Numbered from the stretch's first letter, positions 21,042 through 30,409 are shown. The stretch is DNA of 64,000 nt from Anaerotignum faecicola (GCF_003865035.1 NZ_BHVZ01000010.1:1-64000); one strand, 5' to 3'. A program made the numbers and translations. Notes: a model not told the origin generated them from the sequence alone.

Positions 21042-23015
21042 ATGAAAAAGCAAGATTCCAATTATAATAATGAAAGCATCACTTCCCTGAAGGGGGCGGA
21101 ACGCGTCCGCCTGCGCCCTGGGGTTATCTTCGGCTCGGACGGTCTGGATGGGTGCGAGCATGCCTTTTTTGAAATCCTTTCTAACTCCATTGATGAGGCG
21201 CGAGAGGGCTACGGCAAAAAGATTGAGATTACCCGTTTCAAGGATGATTCCATTCTCGTGCGCGATCATGGCAGGGGGATTCCTGTGGATTATAACCCCA
21301 AGGAGGATTGCTTCAACTGGGAGCTGGTGTTCTGTGAGCTGTACGCAGGCGGCAAATATCAGAATAATACAGGAGAAAACTATGAATTCAGCTTGGGTCT
21401 GAACGGTCTGGGCACCTGTGCAACGCAGTATGCCTCCGAATTTATGGAGGCGGTGATTTACCGCGACGGCATGTGCTATCAGCTGCATTTTGAAAAGGGT
21501 GAAAATATCGGCGGTCTGATGAAGGAGGCGGTGGAAAAGCACCCCACCGGCACGCAGATTACATGGCGGCCCGATAGAGATGTTTTTACCGAAATTCATA
21601 TTCCCCTTTCCTATTTTCAGGATGTGCTGAAAAAGCAGGCGGTTGTGAACGCAGGGCTTTTGTTTGAATTATATGATGAGGAAAGCGGCGAAACCTTCCA
21701 ATATTGCTATGAAAATGGGATTCGCGATTATCTTGCGGAGCTGAACGGCGAAAATGGACTGACCGCTGTGCATTATCTCCAGACCGAAACCAAGGGACGC
21801 GACAGAGAGGATAAGCCCGAATATCGCCTGAAATTTGAAGCGGCGTTCTGCTTCAATAATCATGTGAATGTACTGGAATATTACCATAATTCCAGCTTTC
21901 TGGAATACGGTGGCTCCCCCGATAAGGCGGTGCGCAATGCTTTTGTCTTTGCGATTGATAAATATCTGAAAAGCAATAGCTTATATAAAAAGGATGAAAA
22001 GAAGATCACCTTTGCGGATGTGGAGGAAAGCCTGATTCTGGTCATCAATTCCTTCTCCACCGTAACAAGCTACGAAAACCAGACGAAAAAATCCATTACG
22101 AATAAATTCATTCAGGAGGCCATGACGGAGTTCTTCCGCCGACAGCTGGAGATTTATTTCATTGAAAATAAAATGGATGCCGATAAGATTGCGGCACAGG
22201 TGCTTGCGAATAAAAGAAGCCGTGAAACGGCGGAAAATACCCGTGTGAATATCCGCAAAAAGCTGACGGGCAGTCTGGATATGAATAACCGTGTGGAAAA
22301 ATTTGTAAACTGCCGTACAAAGGATGTCTCCCGCAGAGAAATCTATATCGTGGAGGGCGATTCCGCGCTTGGCTCCTGTAAGCAGGGCAGAGATGCGGAT
22401 TTTCAGGCGATTATGCCAATCCGAGGAAAGATTTTGAACTGCTTGAAGGCAGATTATAATAAGATTTTCAATAGCGACATCATCATTGACCTATTGAAGG
22501 TGCTTGGCTGTGGCGTTGAGGTGAAATCCAAGCATGATAAGGGGCTGAATTCCTTTGATCTGGCGCAGCTTCGTTGGAGCAAGGTTATTCTCTGCACCGA
22601 TGCGGATGTGGACGGCTTCCAGATACGCACCCTCCTTTTGACGATGCTCTACCGCCTTGTACCGACGCTGATTTACGAAAAAAAGGTCTATATTGCGGAA
22701 TCGCCGTTATATGAAATCCGCCATGGCAAGGATAAATATTTCGCCTATACCGACAGCGAAAAGGCAAAAATCACCGCCAAGCTGAAGGGCAAGGTGAAAA
22801 TCAAACGCTCCAAGGGCTTGGGTGAAAATGCCGCAGATATGATGTGGGAAACCACCATGAACCCCGAAACGCGCAGGCTCATTCTGGTTACGCCCGATGA
22901 AGCGGAGCGCACACAGGCGATTTTTGAACTCCTGCTTGGGGAAAATCTTTCCGGCAGAAAGGAACACATTGCAGAGGAAGGTCATAAATATCTGGATATG
23001 ATTGACCTCAGCTAA
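21042..23015 (+). CDS. parE: DNA topoisomerase IV subunit B
   Basis: ATPase subunit of a type IIA topoisomerase (657 aa), pairing with the next gene to decatenate chromosomes. GHKL ATPase motifs: SNSIDEAREGYG and DHGRGIPVDY, with ATP-lid SLGLNGLG. Toprim motifs: VEGDSALGSCKQGRD and DADVDGFQIRTLL for Mg2+. The Toprim sequence is a divergent version (GyrB/ParE usually has EGDSAGGSAKQGRDR). The adjoining A subunit 11 nt downstream identifies the pair. Topoisomerase IV rather than gyrase is inference from the divergent motifs and lack of replication-gene neighbours. RBS GAGAGGTGG. Confidence 0.88.
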   Translation: MKKQDSNYNNESITSLKGAERVRLRPGVIFGSDGLDGCEHAFFEILSNSIDEAREGYGKKIEITRFKDDSILVRDHGRGIPVDYNPKEDCFNWELVFCELYAGGKYQNNTGENYEFSLGLNGLGTCATQYASEFMEAVIYRDGMCYQLHFEKGENIGGLMKEAVEKHPTGTQITWRPDRDVFTEIHIPLSYFQDVLKKQAVVNAGLLFELYDEESGETFQYCYENGIRDYLAELNGENGLTAVHYLQTETKGRDREDKPEYRLKFEAAFCFNNHVNVLEYYHNSSFLEYGGSPDKAVRNAFVFAIDKYLKSNSLYKKDEKKITFADVEESLILVINSFSTVTSYENQTKKSITNKFIQEAMTEFFRRQLEIYFIENKMDADKIAAQVLANKRSRETAENTRVNIRKKLTGSLDMNNRVEKFVNCRTKDVSRREIYIVEGDSALGSCKQGRDADFQAIMPIRGKILNCLKADYNKIFNSDIIIDLLKVLGCGVEVKSKHDKGLNSFDLAQLRWSKVILCTDADVDGFQIRTLLLTMLYRLVPTLIYEKKVYIAESPLYEIRHGKDKYFAYTDSEKAKITAKLKGKVKIKRSKGLGENAADMMWETTMNPETRRLILVTPDEAERTQAIFELLLGENLSGRKEHIAEEGHKYLDMIDLS

Positions 23016-23026
23016 GAGGTGGATGT

Positions 23027-25255
23027 ATGGCAAAGAAAAAAACAACAACGAAAAAAGAATATCACGATAATTTCATACAGGAGCAGCGCATTACCGATAC
23101 GCTTGAGCTGAATTATATGCCCTACGCCATGAGTGTCATTGTTTCCCGTGCCATTCCTGAGATTGACGGCTTCAAGCCCTCCCATAGAAAGCTTTTGTAT
23201 ACCATGTATCTGATGGGGCTTCTGAAGGGGGACAGAACCAAATCTGCCAATGTGGTAGGGCAGACCATGAAGCTGAACCCCCATGGGGACAGTGCGATTT
23301 ATGAAACCATGGTGCGTCTGACAAAGGATAATGAAGCGCTTTTGGTGCCTTTTGTGGATTCTGAGGGGAATTTTGGGAAATACTATTCCAGAGAGATGGC
23401 GTATGCCGCCTCCCGTTATACCGAGGTAAAGCTGGAGAGCATCTGTCAGGAAATCTTTGCGGATATTGACAAGGACACGGTTTCGTTTATTGATAACTAT
23501 GACGGCAGCATGAAGGAGCCGGCGCTTCTGCCGACCACCTTCCCTAATATTCTGGCAAACCCGAACCTTGGCATTGCGGTTGGTATGGCATCCTCCATTT
23601 GCAGCTTCAACCTTGCAGAATTGTGCGAAGCAACGGCGCAGTATATCAAGGATGATACGGTTGATTTGTGTGAGGTGCTTTCCGCTCCCGATTTTTCCAC
23701 CGGCGGCGAATTGATTTACAGCCGGAAGGACTTGGAGCAGATTTATAAAACGGGACGTGGCAGTGTGAAGCTGCGTGCAAAATATCGTTATGATAAAAAG
23801 GATAACTGTATCGAGGTCTATGAAATTCCCTATACCACCAATATCGAAGCCATTGTGGATAAAATCATCGCATTGGTTAAGGCAGGGAAAATCAAGGATA
23901 TCACCGATGTGCGCGATGAATCAGACAGAAACGGTCTGAAAATCACGATTGACCTCAAGCGCGGCACGAATGTAGAACTGCTGATGCACAAGCTGTTCGC
24001 CATGACACCCTTGTCGGATAGCTTCAGCTGTAATTTTAATGTGCTGATTCATGGCAAGCCCATGACACTTGGCGTGGGCGAAATTTTGAAGCACTGGACG
24101 GACTTCCGCATGGATTCCATCCGCAGACAGCTTGCATTTGATATTCAGAAGAAATCCGAAAAATATCATCTGCTCGAAGGGCTTTCCAAAATCCTGATGG
24201 ATATTGATAAGGCGATTGCCATTATCCGTGGCACCGAGGAGGAAAAAATGGTTGTGCCGAATTTGATGGCAGGCTTTGAAATTGACGAGGTGCAGGCGGA
24301 ATATATCGCGGAGATTAAGCTGCGCAACATCAATAAGGAATATATCCTGAAACGCATTGCAGAGCTGGATGCACTGGAAAAGGAAATCAAAGGTCTGCAT
24401 GAAACACTTCGCTCGGATGCAAAAATCAAAAATATCATCTGTAAGCAGTTGCGCAATGTGGCAAAAAAATACGGCAAGCCCAGAAAAACCGAAATCATCC
24501 ATGAGGATGATGTGACGGTGCTTTCCAAGGAGGACTTCATCGAGGATTACCCTGTAACCTTCTTCCTGACGAAGGAGAATTATTTCAAGAAAATCAGTCA
24601 GGCATCTCTGCGTATGGCAGGGGAGCAGAAGCTGAAGGAGGAGGACGTTCTTCTGATGGAGCAGGAGGGCGCAAACCGTATGGATCTGCTGTTTTTCTCC
24701 AATCAGCAGAATGTGTATAAGCTGAAAGCCTCGGATGTGGCGGATGCCAAGGCGAGTGCATTGGGGGATTATCTCCCGAATCTCTTGCAGCTTGACGCAG
24801 GGGAAACCATTATTTACATGACTGCAACAGCGGATTACAGCGGTCAGATGGTGTTTTTCTTTGCAAACGGCAAGGCGGCGAAGGTGCCGCTTTCCGCCTA
24901 TGAAACCAAAACAAATCGCCGCAAGCTGGTCAATGCCTATTCCGCAAGGGCAGAGCTAGTGCGGATGGCGAAAATCGCGGAGGAAGCAGATTTTATGCTG
25001 ATGCGCAATGCGGATAAGGCAACGCTCTTGAATACAGAGTTGATTCCGCTGAGTGCCACAAAGAACGCCGGCGGCGTGCAGGTCTTTACACTCAAGAAAA
25101 ACAGTGCAGTTACCGCGGTGTTTGCCAAGGCAGAATTTGAAACAGAGGAATACGAATATTATCGCACGAAAAAAATTCCCACCACGGGACATTTTATACA
25201 GGAAAAGGATAAAACCACCAATCATCTGCCCGGGCAGATGGCGTTGGGGGAATAA
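23027..25255 (+). CDS. parC: DNA topoisomerase IV subunit A
   Basis: DNA-cleaving subunit of 742 aa. The active-site Tyr is in AAYASRYTEV-type context (AYAASRYTEVKL, about residue 129). The quinolone-resistance region reads NPHGDSAIYETM, with Ser and acidic residues kept at the usual drug-contact positions. A tower and coiled-coil follow, then a shorter beta-propeller-like C-terminal domain from about residue 500. Works with the upstream subunit as A2B2. It is translated from an AAGAGGTGG site inside the preceding stop region. Confidence 0.9.
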   Translation: MAKKKTTTKKEYHDNFIQEQRITDTLELNYMPYAMSVIVSRAIPEIDGFKPSHRKLLYTMYLMGLLKGDRTKSANVVGQTMKLNPHGDSAIYETMVRLTKDNEALLVPFVDSEGNFGKYYSREMAYAASRYTEVKLESICQEIFADIDKDTVSFIDNYDGSMKEPALLPTTFPNILANPNLGIAVGMASSICSFNLAELCEATAQYIKDDTVDLCEVLSAPDFSTGGELIYSRKDLEQIYKTGRGSVKLRAKYRYDKKDNCIEVYEIPYTTNIEAIVDKIIALVKAGKIKDITDVRDESDRNGLKITIDLKRGTNVELLMHKLFAMTPLSDSFSCNFNVLIHGKPMTLGVGEILKHWTDFRMDSIRRQLAFDIQKKSEKYHLLEGLSKILMDIDKAIAIIRGTEEEKMVVPNLMAGFEIDEVQAEYIAEIKLRNINKEYILKRIAELDALEKEIKGLHETLRSDAKIKNIICKQLRNVAKKYGKPRKTEIIHEDDVTVLSKEDFIEDYPVTFFLTKENYFKKISQASLRMAGEQKLKEEDVLLMEQEGANRMDLLFFSNQQNVYKLKASDVADAKASALGDYLPNLLQLDAGETIIYMTATADYSGQMVFFFANGKAAKVPLSAYETKTNRRKLVNAYSARAELVRMAKIAEEADFMLMRNADKATLLNTELIPLSATKNAGGVQVFTLKKNSAVTAVFAKAEFETEEYEYYRTKKIPTTGHFIQEKDKTTNHLPGQMALGE

Positions 25256-25270
25256 GAAAGGATGACGAGT

Positions 25271-26824
25271 ATGAAACGGTTTATGGCAATTCTTCTTGCA
25301 GGGATGCTGAGCCTTTCCGCCGCAGTGCCTTCCTTTGCCGCCGTTGCGACGAATGCAGGCAAATGGGCAAAGCCTTCCATCGAATTTGCCTATCAGCAGG
25401 GACTTCTGACGGAGGCGGATTTGCAGAAGGCAAAATCGCCCATGACGAGAAAGGATTTCTGCAAGATGGTGATGCGTTTTCTGAATGTAATCACCGGAAA
25501 GGAATGGAAAGCGGCAGGTAAAACGCCCTTTACAGACTGCGATGATGCAGATGTGACAGCGGCGTATGAGCTGGGTATTATCGGCGGCACAGACCCCGGT
25601 ATTTTTGAGCCGAACAGCACGCTGACCCGCGAGCAGATGGCAATTATGGTGGCGCGCGTGATGAAAACCTGCGGCGTGGATTTAACGGAGAAGGCAAAGA
25701 AAAATCCCTTCAACGATACCGCAGAGCTGTTTGCTTCCTCCAATAAATATATCGACCAGCTGTATGGCATTGGGATTCTTGCGGGCTATCAGGATGGCGG
25801 ATATCATCCCTTCCGCGAAATGACGGTGCAGGAGGCTGTGGTTTCCTTCGTGAAGGCATATCGCTATATTGAGGAGCAGACCGGCGGCAAGGTGGAAATT
25901 ACCGAACCAAAGGTGGACAAGGTGGACAGAGTGGACACCCAAAATGACACAAAAGTGGACACCAAAACGGACACGAAAGCGGACACCAAGACAGAGGAAG
26001 TGAAGGTGACGGATGCGGCGACAACAGAAACGGTTACTGTCGGCGAAAAAAAGGTTTGTCTCGGCTGGACGGCGGCAGAGCTGAAGGCTGTCTGGGGCGA
26101 ACCCGACCGCATTGACGATTCTGTGTATGGCTTAGAGAGATATGTTTATCTCAACAAGTATCAGAATTATTTCTTTGCAACGATGCAGGATGGGAAAATT
26201 GTCGAAATTTTTGTGCCGGGCACAGATTTTACCTATAACGGTACAAGCGGCAAGGGCATTGCGGCGAATATTAAGAATCTTTCCCACGTCAGCAGCTTAG
26301 AGCACAGCGGTATTGTATACAATGCCAATTCCGAGGTGCATGTTCCTCTGGATTATGAGGGGAAAATCTGTGGTGTGCTTTTGCAGGAAAAGAGCTTTGC
26401 CCAGACAAAGGATTACCAGAGCACCTTGCAGTATACCACAAGAGAAGCCATGGAAGCGGAGCTGCTTGATTTGATTCAGGTGTGTCGTCTGGAAAAGGGT
26501 CTGTCCCTGCTTACGGCAGACAGTAAGCTGGGGGGCGTAGCAAGAGCACATTCCGAGGATATGACGGCGAAGGGATATTTCGACTATACCGGCTCTGACG
26601 ACTCGACACCCTTCAGTCGGATTCTGGCGAAGGGCAAAGCCTTCCGCACGGCATCCGAAACCATTGCCAAGCAGCGCGGCGATGTGGTGCAGATTTATCA
26701 GGAATGGATGCGTACCGCTGCGAAGGAGAACAGCCTGACAGACGGCACCATGCAGGAGGCAGGCGTGGGGATTTCTGCAAAATCCAAGGAGCTTTATGTA
26801 ACGGTTGACCTTTGCGGTCAGTAA
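25271..26824 (+). CDS. Secreted SLH-domain and CAP-domain protein
   Basis: Exported surface protein of 517 aa. A signal peptide (residues 1 to about 24, ending AVPSFAA) precedes three S-layer homology repeats (about 28-205) that tether the protein to secondary wall polymer. A low-complexity linker rich in VDKVD / TDTKADTK repeats (about 208-240, from tandem gtggaca-like DNA) follows, then a CAP-associated N-domain (about 255-370) and a CAP/SCP domain (about 395-517, with ARAHSEDMTAKGYFDYTG and GVGISAKS). CAP domains are found in secreted proteins of varied or unknown activity. The ATG at 25271 has AGAAAGG 9 nt upstream; the ATG at 25262 would leave no spacing. Confidence 0.88.
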   Translation: MKRFMAILLAGMLSLSAAVPSFAAVATNAGKWAKPSIEFAYQQGLLTEADLQKAKSPMTRKDFCKMVMRFLNVITGKEWKAAGKTPFTDCDDADVTAAYELGIIGGTDPGIFEPNSTLTREQMAIMVARVMKTCGVDLTEKAKKNPFNDTAELFASSNKYIDQLYGIGILAGYQDGGYHPFREMTVQEAVVSFVKAYRYIEEQTGGKVEITEPKVDKVDRVDTQNDTKVDTKTDTKADTKTEEVKVTDAATTETVTVGEKKVCLGWTAAELKAVWGEPDRIDDSVYGLERYVYLNKYQNYFFATMQDGKIVEIFVPGTDFTYNGTSGKGIAANIKNLSHVSSLEHSGIVYNANSEVHVPLDYEGKICGVLLQEKSFAQTKDYQSTLQYTTREAMEAELLDLIQVCRLEKGLSLLTADSKLGGVARAHSEDMTAKGYFDYTGSDDSTPFSRILAKGKAFRTASETIAKQRGDVVQIYQEWMRTAAKENSLTDGTMQEAGVGISAKSKELYVTVDLCGQ

Positions 26825-26860
26825 AAAATGGAATAAAAGAAAAAAGTATACAGAACAGAA

Positions 26861-26904
26861 AAAAAGCCTTGCACGGGAGAATTTTCCCATGCAGGGCTTT
26901 TTTT
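26861..26904. terminator. Bidirectional terminator between SLH-CAP and GDSL genes
   Basis: Stem aaaaagcc-tgca...gggaga / ttttccc..tgcagggctttttt with A-run and T-run on either side serves the convergent genes. Confidence 0.88.
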
Positions 26905-26914
26905 GATCCGGATT

Positions 26915-27565
26915 TCAGAAATTTTCTGTCAAAGCCAGAATTTCCTTTTCCAGAAGGGCATAGAACACATCATAGCCTGCGTTGCTCCAATGCACGCCAT
27001 CGAACTGAAACAGTGCATCATACGCTTCGAAGCCTTGTGCTTCCTTAATGTCCAGAAATGCCTGATATACATCAATGACGGGACAATGATAGCCCTTTGC
27101 CAGCTTTTTGACGATTTCCCCATATTTTTCAATGCGGTCGGTTGTGGTGAAGGGGTAGAAATCCGTATCCACCACGGGCGGCGGCGTAACCAGAACGGGC
27201 AGACAGACACCGCTATGGAAAGCAGAATCTCCGTGCTTTTCTGCCAGAAGGCGTTCCAGAATGAACATCATATTGTGTTCATATTCCCAAGGTGTACGAT
27301 ATTGCCCTTCGTTGAGGGCACTGTCATTGGAACCCAGCAGAATTACAGTAAGATGCGGCTTTAACCAAAGCACCTGACTTTCCAGCCGTTCTTTCGCTTC
27401 TCTGGTGGTTTCTCCGTTGATGCCGCGATTGTATACCTTCCAACGAAGCTGCGGATTTTTCTCCGGCAGCTCCCTTGCCAAGCGGAAGGGATATGCAATA
27501 TGGGACAAAACACCATAGCCGTATGTTAAGCTGTCGCCAAAGGCAACCAAACGAAATTCTTTCAT
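26915..27565 (-). CDS. SGNH/GDSL-family hydrolase
   Basis: Predicted esterase or lipase-like hydrolase (216 aa, no signal peptide). Block I FGDSLTYGYG holds the nucleophile Ser (about residue 11); block III LLGSNDSAL holds the oxyanion Asn; block V FDGVHWSNAGY supplies Asp and His. The layout resembles the TesA/YpmR group. AGGAGG lies 8 nt before the ATG. It has its own promoter between it and the LytTR gene. Confidence 0.9.
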   Translation of the reverse strand: MKEFRLVAFGDSLTYGYGVLSHIAYPFRLARELPEKNPQLRWKVYNRGINGETTREAKERLESQVLWLKPHLTVILLGSNDSALNEGQYRTPWEYEHNMMFILERLLAEKHGDSAFHSGVCLPVLVTPPPVVDTDFYPFTTTDRIEKYGEIVKKLAKGYHCPVIDVYQAFLDIKEAQGFEAYDALFQFDGVHWSNAGYDVFYALLEKEILALTENF

Positions 27566-27589
27566 GGGGCAGACCTCCTTTTTTTCTCT

Positions 27590-27618
27590 ATTCTAAAGAG
27601 AAAGCAGGAGAATGTCAA
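27590..27618 (-). promoter_or_regulatory. Promoter of the GDSL hydrolase
   Basis: Read leftward: perfect -35 TTGACA (27613-27618), 17-bp spacer, -10 TAGAAT (27590-27595). The -35 lies 15 nt beyond the LytTR stop. Confidence 0.7.
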
Positions 27619-27632
27619 TCAAAGCAAGGCTG

Positions 27633-28094
27633 TCATTTGCCTGTATGAAGATCCAACGTGGGGCGGATAATCTGCATGATGTTATCCTTGAAGGAACGCC
27701 CGACGAAGGCAAGCTGCTCCGAACCGAAAAAAGAAATCGTCCAAGGATTTTGAGATTTATCGATGGAGGATGCATTTTTCAGATTGACAATAAAGGAGCG
27801 ATGTGTCTGCACAAAGGTTTCCTTGGGCAGCACTTCCAGAATACGATATAACGGAACCGAAACACAGATGGTTTTTTTCAACAGATGGATGACAGATTTT
27901 TTTTGCTCACTTTCGATAAAAAGAATATCCTGATACGGAATTTTATAGATTGCTTTTTGCGTACTGATGCGGCAATAAAGGGGTTCATCATGTGTGGATT
28001 CGCTATTTGTGACACAAACGGAACCCCTGTCAGTACAAAGTTCATTTACAGCAGAAGCGGCTGCTCCTGTCGTATGGATTGAATTTTTGCACAT
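27633..28094 (-). CDS. LytTR-domain DNA-binding regulator
   Basis: Transcription factor of 153 aa with a short Cys-containing N-terminal stretch of about 40 residues and a LytTR DNA-binding domain (about 45-145; IPYQDILFIESEQKKSVIHL and FVQTHRSFIVNLKNASSI). No receiver domain is present, so it is not a classical response regulator and must be controlled another way. RBS GAGGAG. Target unknown; LytTR proteins often bind their own promoter. The stop and the next gene are separated by that gene's promoter. Confidence 0.88.
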   Translation of the reverse strand: MCKNSIHTTGAAASAVNELCTDRGSVCVTNSESTHDEPLYCRISTQKAIYKIPYQDILFIESEQKKSVIHLLKKTICVSVPLYRILEVLPKETFVQTHRSFIVNLKNASSIDKSQNPWTISFFGSEQLAFVGRSFKDNIMQIIRPTLDLHTGK

Positions 28095-28169
28095 AATTAT
28101 CTCCTCTTTCGTGGTAAAACTTATGAAATTAGACTTATATTTAAAATTACACCAAGGGAATTTTCTTAA

Positions 28170-28199
28170 ATTTTAACATAAAATGTAATTTCTTGTAAA
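28170..28199 (-). promoter_or_regulatory. Possible promoter of the LytTR regulator
   Basis: Read leftward: -35 TTTACA (28194-28199), 18-bp spacer, -10 TAAAAT (28170-28175). The leader is about 70 nt and AT-rich. Confidence 0.45.
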
Positions 28200-28268
28200 T
28201 GTTTTCGTACATAAAAATTATAAAAAGAATACTACAAAATTCGCGCTCTGTGAAATAATGCCATCGCA

Positions 28269-28297
28269 GGTATTTTTTCACCTTTTCCGCATAGGAT
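28269..28297 (+). promoter_or_regulatory. Candidate SigE-type promoter of the spoIIIA operon
   Basis: GGTATT (28269-28274), 15-nt spacer, CATAGGAT (28290-28297), a fair fit to the SigE pattern ATATT-N14/15-CATACAHT. It is 24 nt before the spoIIIAA start, as expected for a mother-cell operon. Confidence 0.55.
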
Positions 28298-28321
28298 GAG
28301 AAAAGAAGGGAGGACGAGCCA

Positions 28322-29281
28322 ATGCAGACAGAGGCAGTTTGGCGTGCATTGCCGAGAAAAATACGGGAGGTGCTTGCGGAGAAGGATCTGCACGATTTGC
28401 AGGAAATTCGCCTGCGCAGCGGACAGCCCTTGCTTTTAAAAAGAGAGAATCGACTGTTTTCTCTGGGGAAGGAGGGGGTGTTTCTGCCTGCGGCGGATGA
28501 AAAGGGGATGCGCATTTCCATGGCGGATCTGCGTGAAACCGTTTCGCTTCTGAGCGGCTATTCTCTCTATGCCTTTGAGGAAGAGCTGCGACAGGGCTAT
28601 CTTACCATAGAGGGCGGACACAGAGTCGGCTTCTGCGGCAAGGCGGTTCTGGAAAACGGCGAAATCCGCACGCTGCGGCAAATCAATGCCTTAAATATCC
28701 GCATTGCGAGAGAAAGGAAGGGGTGGGGAGAAACGCTTCTGCCGCTTCTGTTGGAAAAGAATACGCTTTGCCATACCCTGCTTGTTTCACCGCCGGGATG
28801 CGGAAAAACAACGCTTTTGCGCGATCTCATCCGTTGTCTGAGTGAGAGAGGAAAAACGGTCGGCGTGGTGGATGAGCGCGGAGAAATTGCGCCGCTCAGA
28901 GACGGCATGCCGCAGATGGATGTTGGCCCCTGTACGGATATTCTGGAGGGCTGCCCGAAGGCGAAGGGGATGACGCTTTTACTGCGAAGCATGTCTCCTG
29001 ATATCATCGCTGTGGATGAGCTGGGCAGGCGTGAGGATGTTGCCGCGGTGGAGGAGGTTTTAAACGCAGGGGTGAAGCTGATTGCGACGGCACATGGGCG
29101 GGACTTTGCCGACATTGAAACAAGACCGCAGCTGCGTGCGCTTGTCCGCAGAAAAATATTTGAACGGTATCTTTTTCTTTCCAACCGAAACGGCACAGGC
29201 ACCATAGAGGGGCTGTGCGACAGGGAGGGGAAAATGATTGCGGAAGAAGAAATGACGATGAAAAAGGAGGAGGAAGCATGA
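28322..29281 (+). CDS. spoIIIAA: Stage III sporulation protein AA
   Basis: Cytoplasmic secretion-type ATPase (319 aa) of the mother-cell-to-forespore feeding-tube complex. Walker A SPPGCGKTTLLRDLIR is near residue 160, and the Walker B region PDIIAVDELGRREDV follows. It powers assembly of the SpoIIIA-SpoIIQ channel in the engulfing mother cell. First gene of a tightly packed eight-gene operon; its TGA overlaps the next ATG. Confidence 0.95.
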   Translation: MQTEAVWRALPRKIREVLAEKDLHDLQEIRLRSGQPLLLKRENRLFSLGKEGVFLPAADEKGMRISMADLRETVSLLSGYSLYAFEEELRQGYLTIEGGHRVGFCGKAVLENGEIRTLRQINALNIRIARERKGWGETLLPLLLEKNTLCHTLLVSPPGCGKTTLLRDLIRCLSERGKTVGVVDERGEIAPLRDGMPQMDVGPCTDILEGCPKAKGMTLLLRSMSPDIIAVDELGRREDVAAVEEVLNAGVKLIATAHGRDFADIETRPQLRALVRRKIFERYLFLSNRNGTGTIEGLCDREGKMIAEEEMTMKKEEEA

Positions 29282-29796
29282 TGCGTTTGCTCGGCAGTGT
29301 GCTTGTGCTTGGTGCGACGCTCTGGTTCGGGGCATATTTTGCGGCAAAGGAGAAATATCGTTTGCAGGAGCTGGCAGAGCTGGAACGTGCAATCCTGCTT
29401 CTGCAAAGCCAGATTGCCTACCTTTCCGCTCCTCTGACAGAGGTTCTGGAAAGCATCAGCTGGAAGGCGGAGGGCGTGATTGGCGAGATTTTCGCGCAGG
29501 CGGCGGCAGTCATGGCAGAGAGGGAAAGGGCTTCTGCGGAGGAAATCTGGACAGAGGCATGGTCGAAGAAGCGGAATCAGATTTTCCTGACGGCGGAGGA
29601 TTTGGATATGGTGCTTTCCTTCGGGAAAACCCTCGGCTATCTGGATAAGGCGCAGCAGGAGGGGAGCATTTGTCTGCTGTTGCGGTATCTGGAGGAGGCA
29701 TTGGCGCAGGGCAGAAAACGATTGGAGAAAAACGGCAGACTTTACTACGGCATCGGCGGACTTTCGGGATTGCTCATTATTGTAACACTGCTGTGA
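29278..29796 (+). CDS. spoIIIAB: Stage III sporulation protein AB
   Basis: Type-IV-pilus/T2SS GspF-like membrane component, 172 aa. An N-terminal hydrophobic segment (LGSVLVLGATLWFGAYFA), a long helical cytoplasmic part and a C-terminal membrane helix (GGLSGLLIIVTLL) are visible. The start is ATG 29278 (or the next ATG 29281), in an ATGA overlap with spoIIIAA, after GGAGGAGG. Confidence 0.92.
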   Translation: MMRLLGSVLVLGATLWFGAYFAAKEKYRLQELAELERAILLLQSQIAYLSAPLTEVLESISWKAEGVIGEIFAQAAAVMAERERASAEEIWTEAWSKKRNQIFLTAEDLDMVLSFGKTLGYLDKAQQEGSICLLLRYLEEALAQGRKRLEKNGRLYYGIGGLSGLLIIVTLL

Positions 29797-29807
29797 GGGG
29801 GGAGAAA

Positions 29808-30002
29808 ATGGAAATCAATATTGTGTTTCGGATTGCGGCGGTCGGGATTCTGGTGGCAGTGTTGCATCAGGTACTGATGCGTGCAGGCAGAGAAGAACAG
29901 GCGATGCTGACCACGCTGGCAGGGTTGGTTGTGGTGCTGTTTTGGGTGATTCAATACATCAGCCAGCTGTTTGATACGGTGCAGACCTTATTTCAGCTTT
30001 GA
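29808..30002 (+). CDS. spoIIIAC: Stage III sporulation protein AC
   Basis: Small membrane protein of 64 aa with two hydrophobic helices (VFRIAAVGILVAVLHQVL and MLTTLAGLVVVLFWVIQYI), normal size for SpoIIIAC. The ATG at 29808 has GGGGGGAG upstream. Channel subunit. Confidence 0.93.
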   Translation: MEINIVFRIAAVGILVAVLHQVLMRAGREEQAMLTTLAGLVVVLFWVIQYISQLFDTVQTLFQL

Positions 30003-30014
30003 GGAGGCGGTCGG

Positions 30015-30398
30015 ATGGAAATTGGTAAAATCATCGCCATTGGTCTGGTGGGGACGATATTTGCCGTTCTGCTGAAAAAGGAAAATCCGCAGCTTGCGAT
30101 GCTTCTTGCCGCTGTGACGGGGATTCTGATTTTCGGAATAATCTGTGTGCCGCTGGGAAGGCTCATCGGCTTGCTGCGAGAAACGGCAGAAACGGCGGGG
30201 GTCGGGGACGGCTACTTCGCAGTGGTGCTGAAGGTGATCGGCATTGCATATCTGACGCAGTTCGGCGCACAGCTTTGCGCGGATGCGGGAGAGGGAACGG
30301 TTGCGGCAAAAATTGAACTGGCAGGAAAGATTCTCATGATGACGGCGGCGGCTCCTGTGCTGATTGGACTGCTGGAACTGGTCATGGGCTTGGTATAG
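30015..30398 (+). CDS. spoIIIAD: Stage III sporulation protein AD
   Basis: Polytopic membrane protein of 127 aa related to SpoIIIAC (IGLVGTIFAVLLKKENPQLA...; C-terminal MMTAAAPVLIGLLELVMGLV). Likely part of the export platform in the outer forespore membrane. RBS GAGGAGG. Confidence 0.93.
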   Translation: MEIGKIIAIGLVGTIFAVLLKKENPQLAMLLAAVTGILIFGIICVPLGRLIGLLRETAETAGVGDGYFAVVLKVIGIAYLTQFGAQLCADAGEGTVAAKIELAGKILMMTAAAPVLIGLLELVMGLV

Positions 30399-30409
30399 GA
30401 GGGGGCAGG

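Noticed and set aside
25905..25995. Possible CRISPR-like or regulatory repeat array
   Set aside because: The gtggaca-type repeats are in frame inside the SLH-CAP gene and encode the VD/TD linker; there are no spacers.
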